Assembly (NCBI GenBank): GCA_001414485.1
Contig: LLEY01000097.1
Coordinates: 62,001-126,000, forward strand
Origin: Calycina herbarum
Taxonomy: Eukaryota; Ascomycota; Leotiomycetes; Helotiales; Pezizellaceae
Direction of reading: 5' to 3'
Length of the DNA: 64,000 nucleotides
The notes under the pieces were generated by a model. It did no database searches, was not told the origin of the DNA, and saw nothing but the letters and a program-made list of their open reading frames with translations. Shown one piece after another: positions 22,962 through 35,029 of the stretch. Position 1 is the stretch's first letter, and each line of letters begins with the position of its first letter. The translations under genes were made by a program, and so were the position numbers.

Positions 22962-24088
22962 ATGGAGAAATCAATCGCCCCAACAAGATACCTCCTCAAA
23001 GCCTCACATCCAGACCACTCTCCCGAAATCATAGACAAATCCTTCAACTGGGTCTACGGTGAAGCCCCAATTCCCGAAGACAACCCAGAAGGAAGGATTA
23101 ATGGCGTTCGTCCGAAGGTTGAGGTTTTGGGGGAAGGAGGGTATGCGATGACGACTTATTTTGAGGATGCTGAGCCGAAGGTATTTCCCTCTCTCACGTA
23201 AACTAAGAAGAGGAGTGAAGAAAAGAAAGAAAATAGAGGAATAAGAGGCTAAAAAAGAAATATAGGAATTCAAAGTCATCCTCAAAACCGAAGCAGTCGA
23301 ACCAGAGGTCGCCGTCGAAGACACAGATGCGTTTAACCTCTACTCCGACACCGAAACAAAGGACGAGATAGACTACGAGGATGAAGTCGAAGAAAAACCT
23401 ACCGCCGTCGCAGAAACAGAAAAACCAAAACTGAACGTAAGTCCCCCGCCATCTTTCTCACGAAATCAAGACTAACATCCAGAAAAAACAGTTCCTAGAA
23501 AAACGCCGCATCCGCCAACAAAAAAGAGACGCCTCCTTCCTTCCCCGCCTCATCACCGACCTCTCAGCCCTCCAACAAACATACTCCCTCACCCCCGCCT
23601 CCCTCCAAGAAAAACTCGAAGACCTGGCTACCAAAACCGCCACCCAGTACGCTGAACTCCAACTCTACTCTCTCGCCATCTCGGCCCGTAAATGGGCCCA
23701 CAGGTCCCAAGCACTCGCAGAGGAAATCGCATTCGCGAAAACCCCGGAAGGGAAACTAAAAGATGAAGAGACACTGAAGAAGATGGAGGAGGAAGCTGCT
23801 GAGAAGGTCAAGGCGAGGAAGGAGAAGAGGGCCAAGGAGGGGGATGAGAGGAAGAAGAAGAGGAATGAGATTAAGAGGGGGAAAATGGGGCATCATGAGG
23901 TTGGGGGGAAGGCGGGTGAGGGTTCGAGAGGGAGAAGGAGGGCTGGGAGGGGTGGACGAGGAGGGGGGAAGAGAGGTGGGAGAGAACGAGGACGAGGACG
24001 AGGTAGAGGAGGGGAGGGTGAGGGTGCGCCTGCTGCTACTAGCGAGAGAGCGGCACCTTCAACTGGTAACGCAGAGGGTTCAGGATAA
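22962..24088 (+). CDS. Conserved-looking hypothetical protein with coiled coil and RGG-rich tail
   Basis: I do not recognise the family. Exons 22962-23180, 23266-23436 and 23483-24088 give 331 residues; all three junctions are phase 0, with GTATTT and GTAAGT donors and a CTAAC branch before the last acceptor. Residues 1-73 form a compact N-terminal part (FNWVYGEAPIPEDNPEGRI). An acidic segment follows around 85-128, then a helical, basic region (EKRRIRQQKRDASFLPRL; ARKWAHRSQALAEEIAF) at about 131-230. A Lys/Glu coiled-coil-like stretch precedes a C-terminal Gly/Arg-rich tail with many RGRG/RGG repeats, suggesting RNA or ribosome contact. Role is not inferred beyond that. Confidence 0.7.
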
Positions 24089-26116
24089 AGTCCTGAAGTT
24101 GAAATTTGTAGCTATTGACATAGTACTTTGAGATTTAATTATTGCTGGATGAACAAGACCCCCAACAGACAGTGTTCAAACAATGAACCAGAGTCCCACG
24201 GATAGACAAGTGAATCGAATTTGTTCAAATACTGCACTAACATTCCTGTTCAAAGGACCAATCATTCCGGATCCCTTGCCTGACTTTGACACTTGTCAAG
24301 TAAAAAGGTTTTGTGCCCAAACATTGTATCTTAGGAACAATTTGCGACAAACGCTTGGAGGGTTGCATTATTCGTATTTCCGTGAACCAGGACGTAGGAT
24401 AATTGCATATTTTGAGGGCAAAGATTGCCAACGCATGGGCTCAAAACCTGCGCAATCTTTTTGCTGAAACACTTGCCTCTACTCAGCCCTTTTTCTCTTT
24501 CAAAAATGGCTTTACTGTCTCGTCCCAAATCCTTTGTATAGCCATGGATCTGACACTTGTCATAAATCGCCTATTGACCACCCATCAAATATGTCTATCG
24601 TCAGACTGAGCTTTGGGATCCAAATATGGATCTGCGTATGCGGAACAACACACTCCTTCCTATGTTGAACTTGGCGTCTCGAAGAAACCCGCGTTCCTGC
24701 TTCTCGATTTAATTCTGCCCTCGAATGGTCTGCCAACCCATGTTGAGTGTAATCGTGGAGAGGATCGTAGACTCATCGATGGAACTGTATCCCACTTCCT
24801 ACTTGTTGCCCGAGAAAATGGGTCGGTTCTGACGTCCTTGTGTTGGCACGGATGATTCGATTGATTCGTATTTTTCTTGGGAATTCATTGGATTTATTAC
24901 AAGTAATGTCAATGATGTTTCAATCGGTTGAAGACACCTAGAAGGAGATCTCATTCGTCCCCCTCCAAGCCAGCACCACGCAGGATGACCGCATTGCCAC
25001 TCTCATCAACCACATTCTCTCCGCCAAACATATTCGTCTGCTATGCTGGCAGATGGCTTAGTCAATTGGGGGCGCTGTCTAGACTTCGAGAGTACAATGA
25101 GCTGGAGATAAGGTATATGAATTGTGCAACTCGCTGAATCGCGCGTGTACCATACACCTGTTACACTTGGGAACTGTCGCGTTCAGGCTGAATGAGGTCG
25201 CGGAAATGCCGTGGAGCTGATTGGAGTTTTGGGGAATGCACAATGTTGCGACTTCGGTGAGGTAGGGCAGAGTAATAAAGTGATGCCACGATTCTGCAGA
25301 GTGATTTAAGACACCATCACCATCTTGAAATGGAAAATGAAAGCGGTAGTTGACGATTCTTATTTTTCTAACTTTCTACGACAATCCACACAAGAATATT
25401 GACCCGGATCTTTTAGAACAAGCAACCATCAATTATCAAAACAACTGGGACAATCAAGTACGTACTTCAAGTTTTGCTAGGTAGAATGAGCTACTAGACG
25501 TATTGAGGTCTCCCCGGATAAATTCTCTCCTGGCACCCCGCCACTTGTCTGCTTCTTGGAAAGAGAACCTCTACTCTATTCCAATTTGAATACAAACCAA
25601 GAAGTAAAATTGAAATGCAGTATCTTTGTATAACATTGGCTTATCCACGACACTTACAAATATAACCTTGTATATTTGCTTTTGCAACTAAAAGCCAAGC
25701 AACCCTCCTTTCCACAAATACCTTGCAAACTTCTAGAACGCCAATAGACTGATTGAAAACGAAAATGAAAACGATGAAATGATAAAGTCGGTACCGGTAT
25801 ATTTATAGATCTCAGTAGCTTGATCAAAAAGGTACTTTATAATATAGAGTCTGTCAGTTACTAACTCGGCGAAATGGCAAAAGTAATATGGTTTGCATCT
25901 TCATAGGCAGCTAGGCAACAATTGCCTTGATAGCTCAACGCTTGAGGTGGGGACATATTAGGCAGCATCTGGCCGTGGAGTAAGCACTTAATACACTGGT
26001 TGGCTTAATAAACCTTTCTCGGTGACCAGATTCTGTTGGTTGGTATTCATACAAGACCTATAGGTAAGGTAAATACCAGGTACCAACACCTGCCCTGTAG
26101 GCAAGAAGAGCCGAGC
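24089..26116. other. 2-kb intergenic region, no gene seen
   Basis: No recognisable coding sequence. A stretch near 24975-25110 reads plausibly in one frame for about 30 codons but then meets a stop and no flanking exon was found; it might be a decayed gene fragment. Confidence 0.45.
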
Positions 26117-26142
26117 TTGAGCTGGAGCTGGAGCTGGAGCTG
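26117..26142. repeat. (GAGCTG)n short tandem repeat
   Basis: About four perfect head-to-tail copies of a GAGCTG hexamer, in the promoter-proximal region of the AAA+ gene. Adjacent sequence is otherwise unremarkable. Confidence 0.8.
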
Positions 26143-27326
26143 GAGCGTGCAGGTGGTGGAGCTATGGCCCCGGAACCCTGTTACTTCTCCGCAATCCAGC
26201 CTTATCCCTTCTCTTATCCAGTGCTTATCCAACCTCCACCTCACCTGAAGGAAGCACTCCCGTCACTTGTCGGTGTGACACACCTCGTCAGTTACCGATT
26301 TACTCAGAGGTAAAACCAAGTCTCTCTTCTCTTACGGCTCTGTCTCAACTCCCAATCCTTCCAACCATCTTCTTCTTCTTTCAACCCCTCCTGTAACCCG
26401 ACCCACCAGCTACAGTGACAGCTACAGCTCTCCTCAGCCGCCTCGTCTGCCTACCTCCCCCTCTCCCTTCTCCCCTCTTTTCCTCTCAGCATCTCCACTC
26501 AGCTTGTCAAAACAAACATACCGAATATCTGCATTTGTCTTTTCCTCATCCTCTCCGGCGACCCTTCAGCCTCGTCCTTTGGCTTCCTGCAGGGGCATCT
26601 AGGCGACCGTCAGCTCTGCCAATTGCTTGCCTCCCACCACTTCCTCCACTGCAGCCCAACCGGTGAACAACACAACTTGCAGCATTGCAGCTCACCCTAC
26701 CACAGTGCCAGACCAGAATCGAGGCCACCGAACCCGAGATCTCCATTCCACCACAGCATCCACCTTTTCATTCCCCAGACGGCCGGCCAGGTCCACTAGG
26801 TCCTGTCCGCTTGCATCGTCACACCGAGTCGGCGTCCGCGAACGCAATCTAGGGGATTCGCAGATTACGCCCCAACGATCTTCTTTAAAGGGTTGTCCCG
26901 CGCCTGCATCTCGTCCTCCTTCTCACTGCTCACCTCCCGTTGGCACTCTGGACACAGCTTAAGAACACAAGGTGAGTGTCGGCTGATCGCTGCCCTTCCT
27001 CTTTCCACCACTCTAGCTGTCTGGTGATTGGAACGGCATTCAAAAGTTACACGCTGGAAAAGGCCCCGTTCCTCTCACTGACAACTGGCACCCGCTGGCA
27101 CCCCTCCGTTTTCGGATCTTCTGCGCATATCCGTCTAGCTTGTGCTGATACCAGGTGTTGAAGTGATAGGACCCATCCATCAATACCATCAAACTACCTC
27201 CGAGATCTGCGACCCAAGCCTTCATAGCGGTGTGGGATACAGCGTTGGTCCGGCCTACAAGGTCTCTGCAACTCCCGGATTGTCGGAATTCACTCTGTCC
27301 TACACGACAATAGTTCAACCACAGTC
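26143..27326 (+). promoter_or_regulatory. Promoter and long 5' leader of the first AAA+ gene
   Basis: Strongly pyrimidine-rich between about 26310 and 26560, a feature of fungal core promoters. A consensus-like donor (AAG-GTGAGT near 26970) and a later CCAG suggest a leader intron. No coding gene is supported, although short frames are frequent. Confidence 0.45.
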
Positions 27327-30300
27327 ATGGATACCCCAAGTACCAATCAAAGCGAGCAGGTGACGGAGCGGGAAGAAGGTACGCCAGCTACCGGCGAACC
27401 CAGTTCAAGCGGACCGGTCGAAAAAACAAAACCATCTACAAAATCCAATAAGAACAAATCGAAATCCAAGAAGATGAACGATTCGACTAAGAAATGTGGC
27501 AAGTCCAAGTCAAAGAAGGCCAAGGAAGTCATTGAAAGCGAAGATTCCGATTCCGATTCATCCAGTGAATCTGAGACGGATAGTGACGCCTCTGATAGTG
27601 AGTCGGAGGAAGAGGAGACAGAAAAGGAAAAGAAGAAGAGAAAGGCAAAGTCGAAAAAGGCTAAACAAAAGTTAAAGAACAAGAAGAAGGCCAAATCGAA
27701 GAAATCCAAGAGAGAGGTAACACTTCACGTGTGTAAATTTGGAAGACCTATGCTAATATATCTCTAGGTAGCCTCAGAATCCTCAGATTCCGACTCCGAT
27801 GATGGTTCTGAATCATCTTCAGAGACTGCTTCCGAACCCGAAATCGACGACGAAGTTGACGACAGTTCTCAGAGCCTCCAATTACAACAGCTTCTACAGA
27901 TGCAGCAAATGCAACAACAATTACAAGGCTTGGGCCAGCCTGCCTTGCAAAATTATGTCCCTCCACAACTTGGATCGGGCGGCAGACGCGCACTTGGAGG
28001 TCAACAAGCTAGAAATGTTGCAATGCTAGCGGGAATCGACATTAACCGATTGAAAAAGGCCAAAAAGGAGAAAAAGGTCAAAAAGAAGCGTGCCAGTAAA
28101 TTGGAATTCAAGAGAGTCGACCAGCTCTGGGACAGCACCATCCACAATTACAAACTCACCGATACGGCGGAAGATGAGGAGAGTTCCGAGTATGACCAAT
28201 ACCTATTTAATGTTCGACGAACTTTTGATTGGGAGGGTAAATACAAGGTCAGTGATGCACCTTCCATGTTTGCTGTGCTCATAACTGACTTTTCTAGGCC
28301 ACCGTTGTTGACATCAAGAGCAAACTGTTGAAAGAGGCATTGAACGAAGTCATGGATGGTGTCAAGGGTGTTAGTTTGGTTGAGGAGACTCCCACGGTCG
28401 ATCCAAATCTGTTGTTCCTTTACCTCGAAGATTTACGAGTATCCTACAAGGAATTGAAGAACAAAAAGGTTACAGTTAAGAAGGGCAAGAAAAAGCAGAT
28501 CAAACGAAATGAGACAAAGCGTGCGCACCTCAAGGTACTTTTGAAATATCTCGACAAGGATTATGCATCCACCAAAAAGACTCTATATCCTATGTTAGAG
28601 TCTGGCTTGATCACCTTCGACTTGCTCTGGGCTCTTTACAAACCCAACACTCTTGCATACACGACTACATATGGTTCTGTTGACGAACCTCGCGCTTTTA
28701 GAATCGAACTCGCCGAGAAAGAGTACAGTTTTATGAAAGGGGAGTGGTATAACATCGAAGGGAAGTATCTGGAGTATGACGGCAAAACATGGGGAATGGG
28801 TGAGTTGCTACATCTGACATTCGGTATCGATGGCGGCTAATTTTTGACTAGGGACCATGGATGTCGACGTTCCATCATTCAAAGGCGCAAGAAAGATCAC
28901 CAGCCTCAGTTGCTACCCTCTAAAATACCACAAGGCCGAGTTGAAACTTCGAGCAGATTTGATTGAACGAGGCAAGAAATTTGTTGGTTTACAGGGCGTC
29001 AATTATAGAAGTCATGAGGGTTTGGCCTACTACAAGAAGCGAAAGCAGATTGTCAAGGTCAATATCAATGGCAGAATTATGGTCGACCCTGCAATTCATC
29101 GCCGAATTTTGCCAAATTACAGCGTCAGTACGGTCAAACCAAAAGACCCTGATCTCCTCGACTCGGATTCCGAAGAAGAAGATTCTGATGATTGTGGTTG
29201 TGGTGATGAATCGTCGGATGATGAAAACGAGGCACGATTTGAACAGCGCGTCGAGAAGGCTGATGATGGTGAGCCGAAATTGAAGAGAAAGATCGTGATT
29301 GACGATAAAGATGAGCCTCATATCATTGAAGTTGTTGTGGATGCCGATGGCCAGGAAATCACGGTTGAGAAGTTAGAGCCAGTTCCCAGCAAAGTTGTCA
29401 AAGATCCGGCTGCCATCGCAATCGAAGAAGACAAAAAGACCCTCCCCGTTTTTACAGACGATGAGTACCTTATTGCCTCTCCGGTTGTACTTGGTTTTGC
29501 CTTTGCCGAGAAGATGTGGCTGGAGTTCACCGTTTCTGGTGTCAAGGATATCGTTTGGAACGAAGGTGCTTATGATTCTTTGGTCCTTGAAAATAATACC
29601 AAGGATATCGTCAAGGCTCTTGTCGAGTCCCACAAGTATCACCCAGCCGAGAGTATCGACGACGTCATCCAAGGCAAAGGAAAAGGTCTCGTTGCTGTTC
29701 TCCACGGACCACCTGGAACTGGAAAGACTCTCACGGCAGAAGGTATTTCAGAATTACTCAAGTGCCCACTTTACATGGTCTCCGCGGGCGAGTTGGGAAC
29801 TGATCCTCGCACCCTTGAGGCAGAGTTGCAGAAAATTCTCGATATCGCTCACGCATGGGGTGCGGTTCTTCTCCTCGACGAGGCTGATGTTTTCCTTGAG
29901 AAGCGTACGATCCAGGATATCCACCGTAACGCCCTTGTCTCCATCTTCCTCCGACTACTTGAGTACTTCCAAGGTATTCTTTTCTTGACTACCAACCGAG
30001 TGGAGACTTTCGACGATGCATTCCAGAGTCGTATCCATATCGCTTTGAGATACGGAGAGCTTAGTACCAAGGCCAAGAGAAGCGTCTTCAAGATGTTCAT
30101 TGAGCGAGTGAGAGTTTTGGAGGGTATTGAGACGATGCCTTTCACGGAGCAAGATTATATGAATCTCAGCAAACATAATCTGAATGGTCGACAGGTAAGC
30201 CTTCTCTCCCTTTGAAATTAACGTCGAGAGGCACCAGGCTAACAATTTAATAGATCAAGAATACCATCCGCACCGCGCAAGCTCTCGCTGTCAACAAGGG

Positions 30301-30412
30301 CGAGCCTCTGAGCATGGAACACATCAAGCGCGTCCTCGATGTCTCCAATGCCTTTGATCGTGACTTGAAGGGTGGACCAGGTTTTGAGGATGCGATGCGT
30401 GGGTACTTTTAG
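27327..30412 (+). CDS. AAA+ ATPase with DUF7025-like region and Ser/Asp-rich N-terminus
   Basis: Exons 27327-27716, 27768-28247, 28298-28799, 28852-30194 and 30254-30412 give 957 residues; all introns are about 50-60 nt with consensus ends. The first 200 residues are low complexity (Lys/Ser blocks, alternating Ser/Asp/Glu, a Gln-rich patch). Residues about 260-560 correspond to the fungal DUF7025-type region: LWALYKPNTLAYT, then SLSCYPLKYHKAELKLRADL, then VNINGRIMVDPAIHRRI. The AAA core has Walker A GPPGTGKT (743-750), Walker B VLLLDEAD (about 796-803), a sensor-1 like FLTTNRV and an arginine-finger region FQSRIHIAL. Fungi encode many paralogues of unknown substrate. A second, more divergent paralogue lies at 52754-55731 on the other strand. 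Confidence 0.88.
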
Positions 30413-31440
30413 TCTGCAGCCCCTTGACACGATTTGACACGATTTGACACGATTGGATTTGATGATGGCGACTTTTTTCTTTTTTTCTGATTGCCAAGCA
30501 TAATGCATTTTCTGTCATTTACCTCGGTCATGATGCGCATTTGATTTTTCTTTGCTTCCCTTTGGCTGTACTTCTTGGGGGAGTGGTTCATGATGGGCTG
30601 GCGAAAACATTTGGGAGGAACAAAAATTGCAGGGGTGTGGGGGATGGTGTGTTACTATTATGATTTCTTTCTTTTTCATATGCTACTGAGGATTGGCATA
30701 GCGAGGTTCTTTCCCGTAGGTTAATTCAATTTTGAGAATTGGGATTTCTCTCTACTCTACCGCTTGGCCTCTTTTTATTTCAAGTGATTTTGAGGGTGTC
30801 TTGACATGATTCTGTCCTTTGCTAATACTCGTGGACCTACGAGGAAAGCAAGTCTTGGATAATTATAGCCGTTTTCTCAGACTGTATGGAAGATTTGACT
30901 TGGACCATTTTTTCTGAATGAAAGGAGTTGTGTGGGACTTTTTTAAGGAGATGGAGTGAGGGGTTTACGTAGAGTAGAGTAAAGCCAGACTTTTGAGTAT
31001 GAAACAGGTACCCGTGGGAAGATTTTAGACCACCATGACTCTTGGGACAAATGGAAACCCGCCCGAACTGGACTATCAACCAACCTCTACACGTGATTTT
31101 TTGGTCACAGGCGAACCAAAGTTTGAGCGAGTAAAGGGGTCAGTCAACTGAGGTGAGGTATTAGAAAGGTGACCTTCCTTTATTTAATCTCTGTGGATTT
31201 TCCTGGTCTAAGTCAGGATCCCTGGAGTGGTAGTTTATCTGTCTTTTAAATAAAAGAGAAGGGAAAAGGGAGATAGGTAGAGTAGAGAAATATGTTTACT
31301 TCTTGCTTAATTCCTGGTTCTTGTGAGTCACGAGGATGTGGTTTCTTTAATTTGTTTGCTGTCTCTCTTTTTCTCTTCTTCTTTTTTGGGTCTTTGGATG
31401 GGATGATTATTAAGAGGGAGATATAGTGAGGATACGAGAG
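30413..31440. other. 3' flank of the AAA+ gene, no gene seen
   Basis: Begins with three direct copies of an 11-nt TTTGACACGAT-like word at about 30425-30455, possibly part of the 3' UTR. T-rich onward. No gene supported. Confidence 0.5.
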
Positions 31441-32706
31441 TGAGGATGCGAGTGTGAGAATACGTCAAAGACGAGATGTACAATAAGAAGTGTGTTTAAG
31501 ATGTCCTTCTAAAGAAAGAGAAAACGATTTACCTCTAAAAAAAAAGAAGACCTCGCTACCCTAAGCAAGGAACAAAACAGTATCTATACTCTTCTTTTCT
31601 AGATTGACTCTTCATCAGTGTATTATTCTATCCGTTATATATAAAACAAATTCCAAGTAAATAAGTAAACTTCTAAAGAAAGCTCCAAGTTCCCTTCCTT
31701 CGTTTTTGTTATCCCCCCCCCCGAGATTCTAAGAGTGGGTTCTTTTCTTCTTATATTATAATGAAATCCGTCTCGTAGCCTGAATCGTAGCTTGCAGATT
31801 GTTTCTCGATATTGTACTCGTAGATATTTTTGCTTAGCTTCAAAGGAGTAAACTTCGCGCGTGAAGTGACTTGAAAGTTGTACAGCGTACAAGGTTGAGT
31901 TGGTAGAAGAAGGCGTTTAAGAGGTGTGAAAAGTTGGTAAGGAGAAGTGACTCTTTTCGAAAGCTTAAAGTCATTCTTCTCTTCGACAGAGGATGGTTTC
32001 TTACTCTCTATATTCATAGGGTTGAAGTCCTGGAATAGATTCTTGAACTACTCCCTGAACTTACGGAACAAAGACTCAAGGTTGTTAGAGGTAGTCTGTT
32101 TGAATCGACGGAATATAGAATTAAGAATATATTCTTCCTCTGCGATTGGTGTTCTAGATCGTTGTAAAAAAAGAAGAAGTGTATAACGAACTCGCTTTCT
32201 TTTCTTTGCGTATATCACCGCCGGTTGATTCGCAAGGAACTCGTTTCATCCCGGTCTTCTTGTTCTCGATCATAGGGGAAGTGAACCCGGCTTTTCTTTT
32301 TCTCCTTTATCTCTCTCTCTCACGCCACTTCTCTAAGATCCTCTTCTTTACGTGCTATGTGTTATATCCCCGTCTTAGAGAAGGTCTGGAAAAGAACGAT
32401 ATACTAACCGTAGCCTTTTAGGTTCCAGATCGAGGGGTGTATGATAGTTTCTCAAAGAGCTGAGTAAAGAGGTCAAGACTTGTTAGTTCAAAGAGAGTCA
32501 GTTCGAAAAAGGGGTTATGAAGGTTTTCTAAGCAGCGAAAGTGAACGGAAGTGAGAGCAAGAGAGTTCTAGTGTCTTATTAGATTAATACTACTTAGTAT
32601 TAATAACGATAGACCTGGAATTTAGATTATAAGATATCACTACTAAAATTCAAAGACAAGATATATAAAAAGAAGTGAATTTAAGATTTCTTCAAAAGAG
32701 AAGTGC
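31441..32706. repeat. Degenerate repeat-derived region bounded by an imperfect ~58-bp direct repeat
   Basis: The block near 31465-31522 (TCAAAGACGAGATGTAC and onward) recurs imperfectly at about 32650-32706 (TCAAAGACAAGATATAT), with several C/T differences. Such spaced direct repeats could be the edges of a decayed retroelement or LTR. The frames inside (such as 31751-32017 minus) have no recognisable product. A C10 tract is present near 31715. Confidence 0.4.
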
Positions 32707-32865
32707 TATACGGAGGTACAGCGTGTATTAAAGGTAACCCCCCCCCCCCTTCCCTGCACCTGCATTAGCGAGTACAAACTACACCTAATTAGGAAGTATC
32801 ATTGAAGCAACATTTTGGACTTTATGAGGTTATTCCTATTACTATTATTCTAGTACTTTGTGAAT

Positions 32866-34182
32866 AGCCTATTTGCATCAATTACAGCCTGGCATCTATC
32901 ATGTATACTCTTAATAAGCTCTCTGAATGTAAACTCTCCCACTTTATCCTAGGCTTCCTTTACTGCTACACGGAGTCTATCGTAGCTCATATTCTCGGGA
33001 TAATTGTCCTGTAAGTAATTCTTTATAACGTGCTATACTCTCTCTATTGGGTTAAGATCAGGAGAGTATGGAGGCCAGAAGATAACTATAATCCCTCGTT
33101 CTGCTAGGTCTTGTTTCGTTTCTCCTGCTGTATGCCCTTGTTATGGTGGGGATCAAAGAATAGATTGTTCGCGAGGAAGGAAGGAAGAGAGAAGCTCTTC
33201 CTTAGCTATTTATACATCTGTGGAAGGATACATCCGCGATATTCGCAATCTCGCTTAGCGAGCCACTCAGAAGCGAGCTCAAAAGCAAGCTTATTCACTA
33301 AATCAAAAACTCTTACAGCCCTGGAGCCCCGTCTTGCATAAGTTGAAGCTCTATTCCATGATCCTGCTTTATCATACGTATATAACCGTCGATAACTGGA
33401 ACAGTGTATGCGTAATATGATTCCTGGCCGATAGTGCCCCAGTCCTTCTCCTAGAAGATTCCTTTAAGTAAGTTAGAAATAAAGAAGAAATAGAGAAGAA
33501 GAAGCTTACCTGGTCCTTGTGTATGTCTATGGAAACAGCCCTAAAACATCTAACCTTTCTTTCTTTGATGCTTCTCTACGATATAAGTAGGATCCCATTC
33601 CTCGCCAGGTCTTCTCGTAACCCAAGTTCTTATATGCCGTCCGCCCGTAATCCACGTCTCGTCTATCCATAAGATATTATACCATTACTCAAGCGTCCAC
33701 TCAATATGTTCTTGCGCCTAGGTTAACCTAAGTTGTCGGTTCTTCTCTATAATCGGAGGCTTACGCATTGTAAGACGACGGTGGAAACCTTCTCGTAAGA
33801 GGGCGTTGCGAATAGCATCTCTATTAACTCCAAACTCGAGGACTTCTACAAGCTGCGCGTATAACATCCGCCGGTTCTTTAAAGAAGCGCATACAAACTC
33901 CACCAGTTCCTCTATCTAGGCCTGCGTAAGAGCAGGTTTCGCTCCGACATTTCCCTTCTTACAAGGCGTAGCTTACTACGTACATGCCTTGCCTATCTGC
34001 TGTACCGTGTAGCCAAACTGGTCGTGTATCTGTCCGTAGGACTAACCGATATCGTAGAGGAGCTTTACATCGCGCTTTTAGTCTCGAGTAAGCTCTATAG
34101 CTCGTGGTTTTTTGATAGGAGGGTGTGCAATAGGGCCATAAGGGGCTACTGGTTCGTCGATAAGGTCGTACACACCCTCCAT
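32866..34182 (-). pseudogene. Tc1-family DDE transposase, broken
   Basis: Reading the minus strand from 34182, a helix-turn-helix part is recognisable, with RDAIRNALLREGFHRR (frame 33903-33718) and then RKPPIIEKNRQLRL, typical of Tc1 transposases. Further on come LWIDETWITGG (first catalytic Asp, near 33650), DGAPG...HTAGET (second Asp) and WPPYSPDLNPIER (catalytic Glu), ending near INANRLFTKY-like sequence at about 32866. The frame is interrupted by several TAG/TAA stops at former Trp or Gln codons, the RIP pattern, and by the solo LTR at 33139-33317 exactly between GAPG and HTAG. Non-functional. Confidence 0.85.
33134..33322 (-). mobile_element. Solo LTR, copy A (33139-33317), in the transposase frame
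   Basis: 179 bp. On the minus strand it starts TGTAAGAG and ends CATAACA, the TG...CA form of LTRs. A perfect 5-bp target duplication GCCCT lies at 33134-33138 and 33318-33322. Deleting the LTR plus one duplication restores the transposase codons for GAPGHTAG. The short frame across it is a shadow. Confidence 0.88.
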
Positions 34183-34314
34183 TCTAGCTAGAATAGAGGG
34201 CTTTTCAAGTAGTTTTTAAATGGTTTATAAGAGCTTTATCGAGGCTTCATTTTGAGGTAGATTTATTACTATAATAGGCTTAGGGTTACGCCCCACCTGC
34301 AGGTGCAGGGGAGG

Positions 34315-34503
34315 GGGGGTGTAAGAGTTTTTGATTTAGTGAATAAGCTTGCTTTTGAGCTCGCTTCTGAGTGGCTCGCTAAGCGAGATTGCGAATATCG
34401 CGGATGCATCCTTCCACAGGTGTATAAATAACTAAGGAAGAGCTTCTCTCTTCCTTCCTTCTTCGCGAACAATCTATTCCTTGATCCCCACCATAACAGG
34501 GGG
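34315..34503 (+). mobile_element. Solo LTR, copy B (34320-34498), in the right terminal repeat
   Basis: 179 bp, in inverted orientation to copy A and about 95 percent identical by eye. It lies in the G-tract of the right Tc1 terminal repeat, with GGGGG on both sides (34315-34319 and 34499-34503) as a 5-bp duplication, although the G homopolymer makes exact placement uncertain. Confidence 0.85.
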
Positions 34504-34570
34504 GTTACCTTTAATACACGCTGTACCTCCGTATATACGTTTCTAGAATCACGTACTATAGCTATACCTC

Positions 34571-34806
34571 GCTTCTCGTATATAGAAACATCCGCTGATT
34601 TTAGTATATTCTATACTATTATAACTACTTATAAGAAAGCTATAACAACGTATCTATTTTCAAGATTAATTAGCTTCTTTAAAATTAAGTAAAATCCCTC
34701 TCTTGTTTTTTTACGATTTTCTTTTCTCTTACTGAAGCTTATAAGATAAGAGTATTATAGATATAAGTCTATACTAAAATCAGCGAATATCTCTATATAT
34801 AAGAAG
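34571..34806. repeat. Small inverted repeat, possible ~235-bp MITE
   Basis: A block around 34571-34606 (CGCTGATTTTAGTATA) is repeated in inverse orientation around 34765-34806 (TACTAAAATCAGCG), with TATATAG outside on both arms. Size and form fit a foldback element, but target duplications are unclear in the AT-rich surroundings. Confidence 0.45.
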
Positions 34807-34859
34807 TCTAGCTAGAACTAGAATATTTTATAATAGATTAGAAGAGTATACTAGAAAGA

Positions 34860-35029
34860 AGAGTATATATAAGAACCTTTTCTCTTAAGATATTAGATAT
34901 AGAATAATAAGATAATAAGAGAATTTAGCTTAAAAGTGAAATTTACTTTATAAGTTAGTTGTTTTTATAATTTATTATTTCTAAGACACTAGATTAGAGA
35001 CTAATAGTTTATATTATATTATAATATTT
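34860..35029. other. AT-rich spacer
   Basis: Extremely AT-rich, with no open frame of note. Part of an AT-rich isochore. Confidence 0.5.

Larger units (their letters stand above)
32709..34533 (-). mobile_element. Tc1-type transposon, degenerate, with two solo LTRs inserted in it
   Basis: Inverted termini of about 35 bp (TACGGAGGTACAGCGTG on both strands, running into a C/G homopolymer) bound an element flanked by TA (32707-32708, 34534-34535). The flanks are TATA on both sides, so the ends could each be 2 bp shorter. The interior encodes a Tc1-like transposase on the minus strand. Two 179-bp LTRs are nested in it; without them and one copy of each target duplication it would be about 1457 bp, a normal Tc1 size. 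Confidence 0.85.

Noticed and set aside
31751..32017. 88-residue frame in the repeat island
   Set aside because: No recognisable family, overlapping frames on the same strand, and repeat-derived surroundings.
33111..33341. Near-identical small proteins predicted at 33111-33341 (plus) and 34269-34472 (minus)
   Set aside because: They are translations of the two 179-bp solo LTR copies, not genes.
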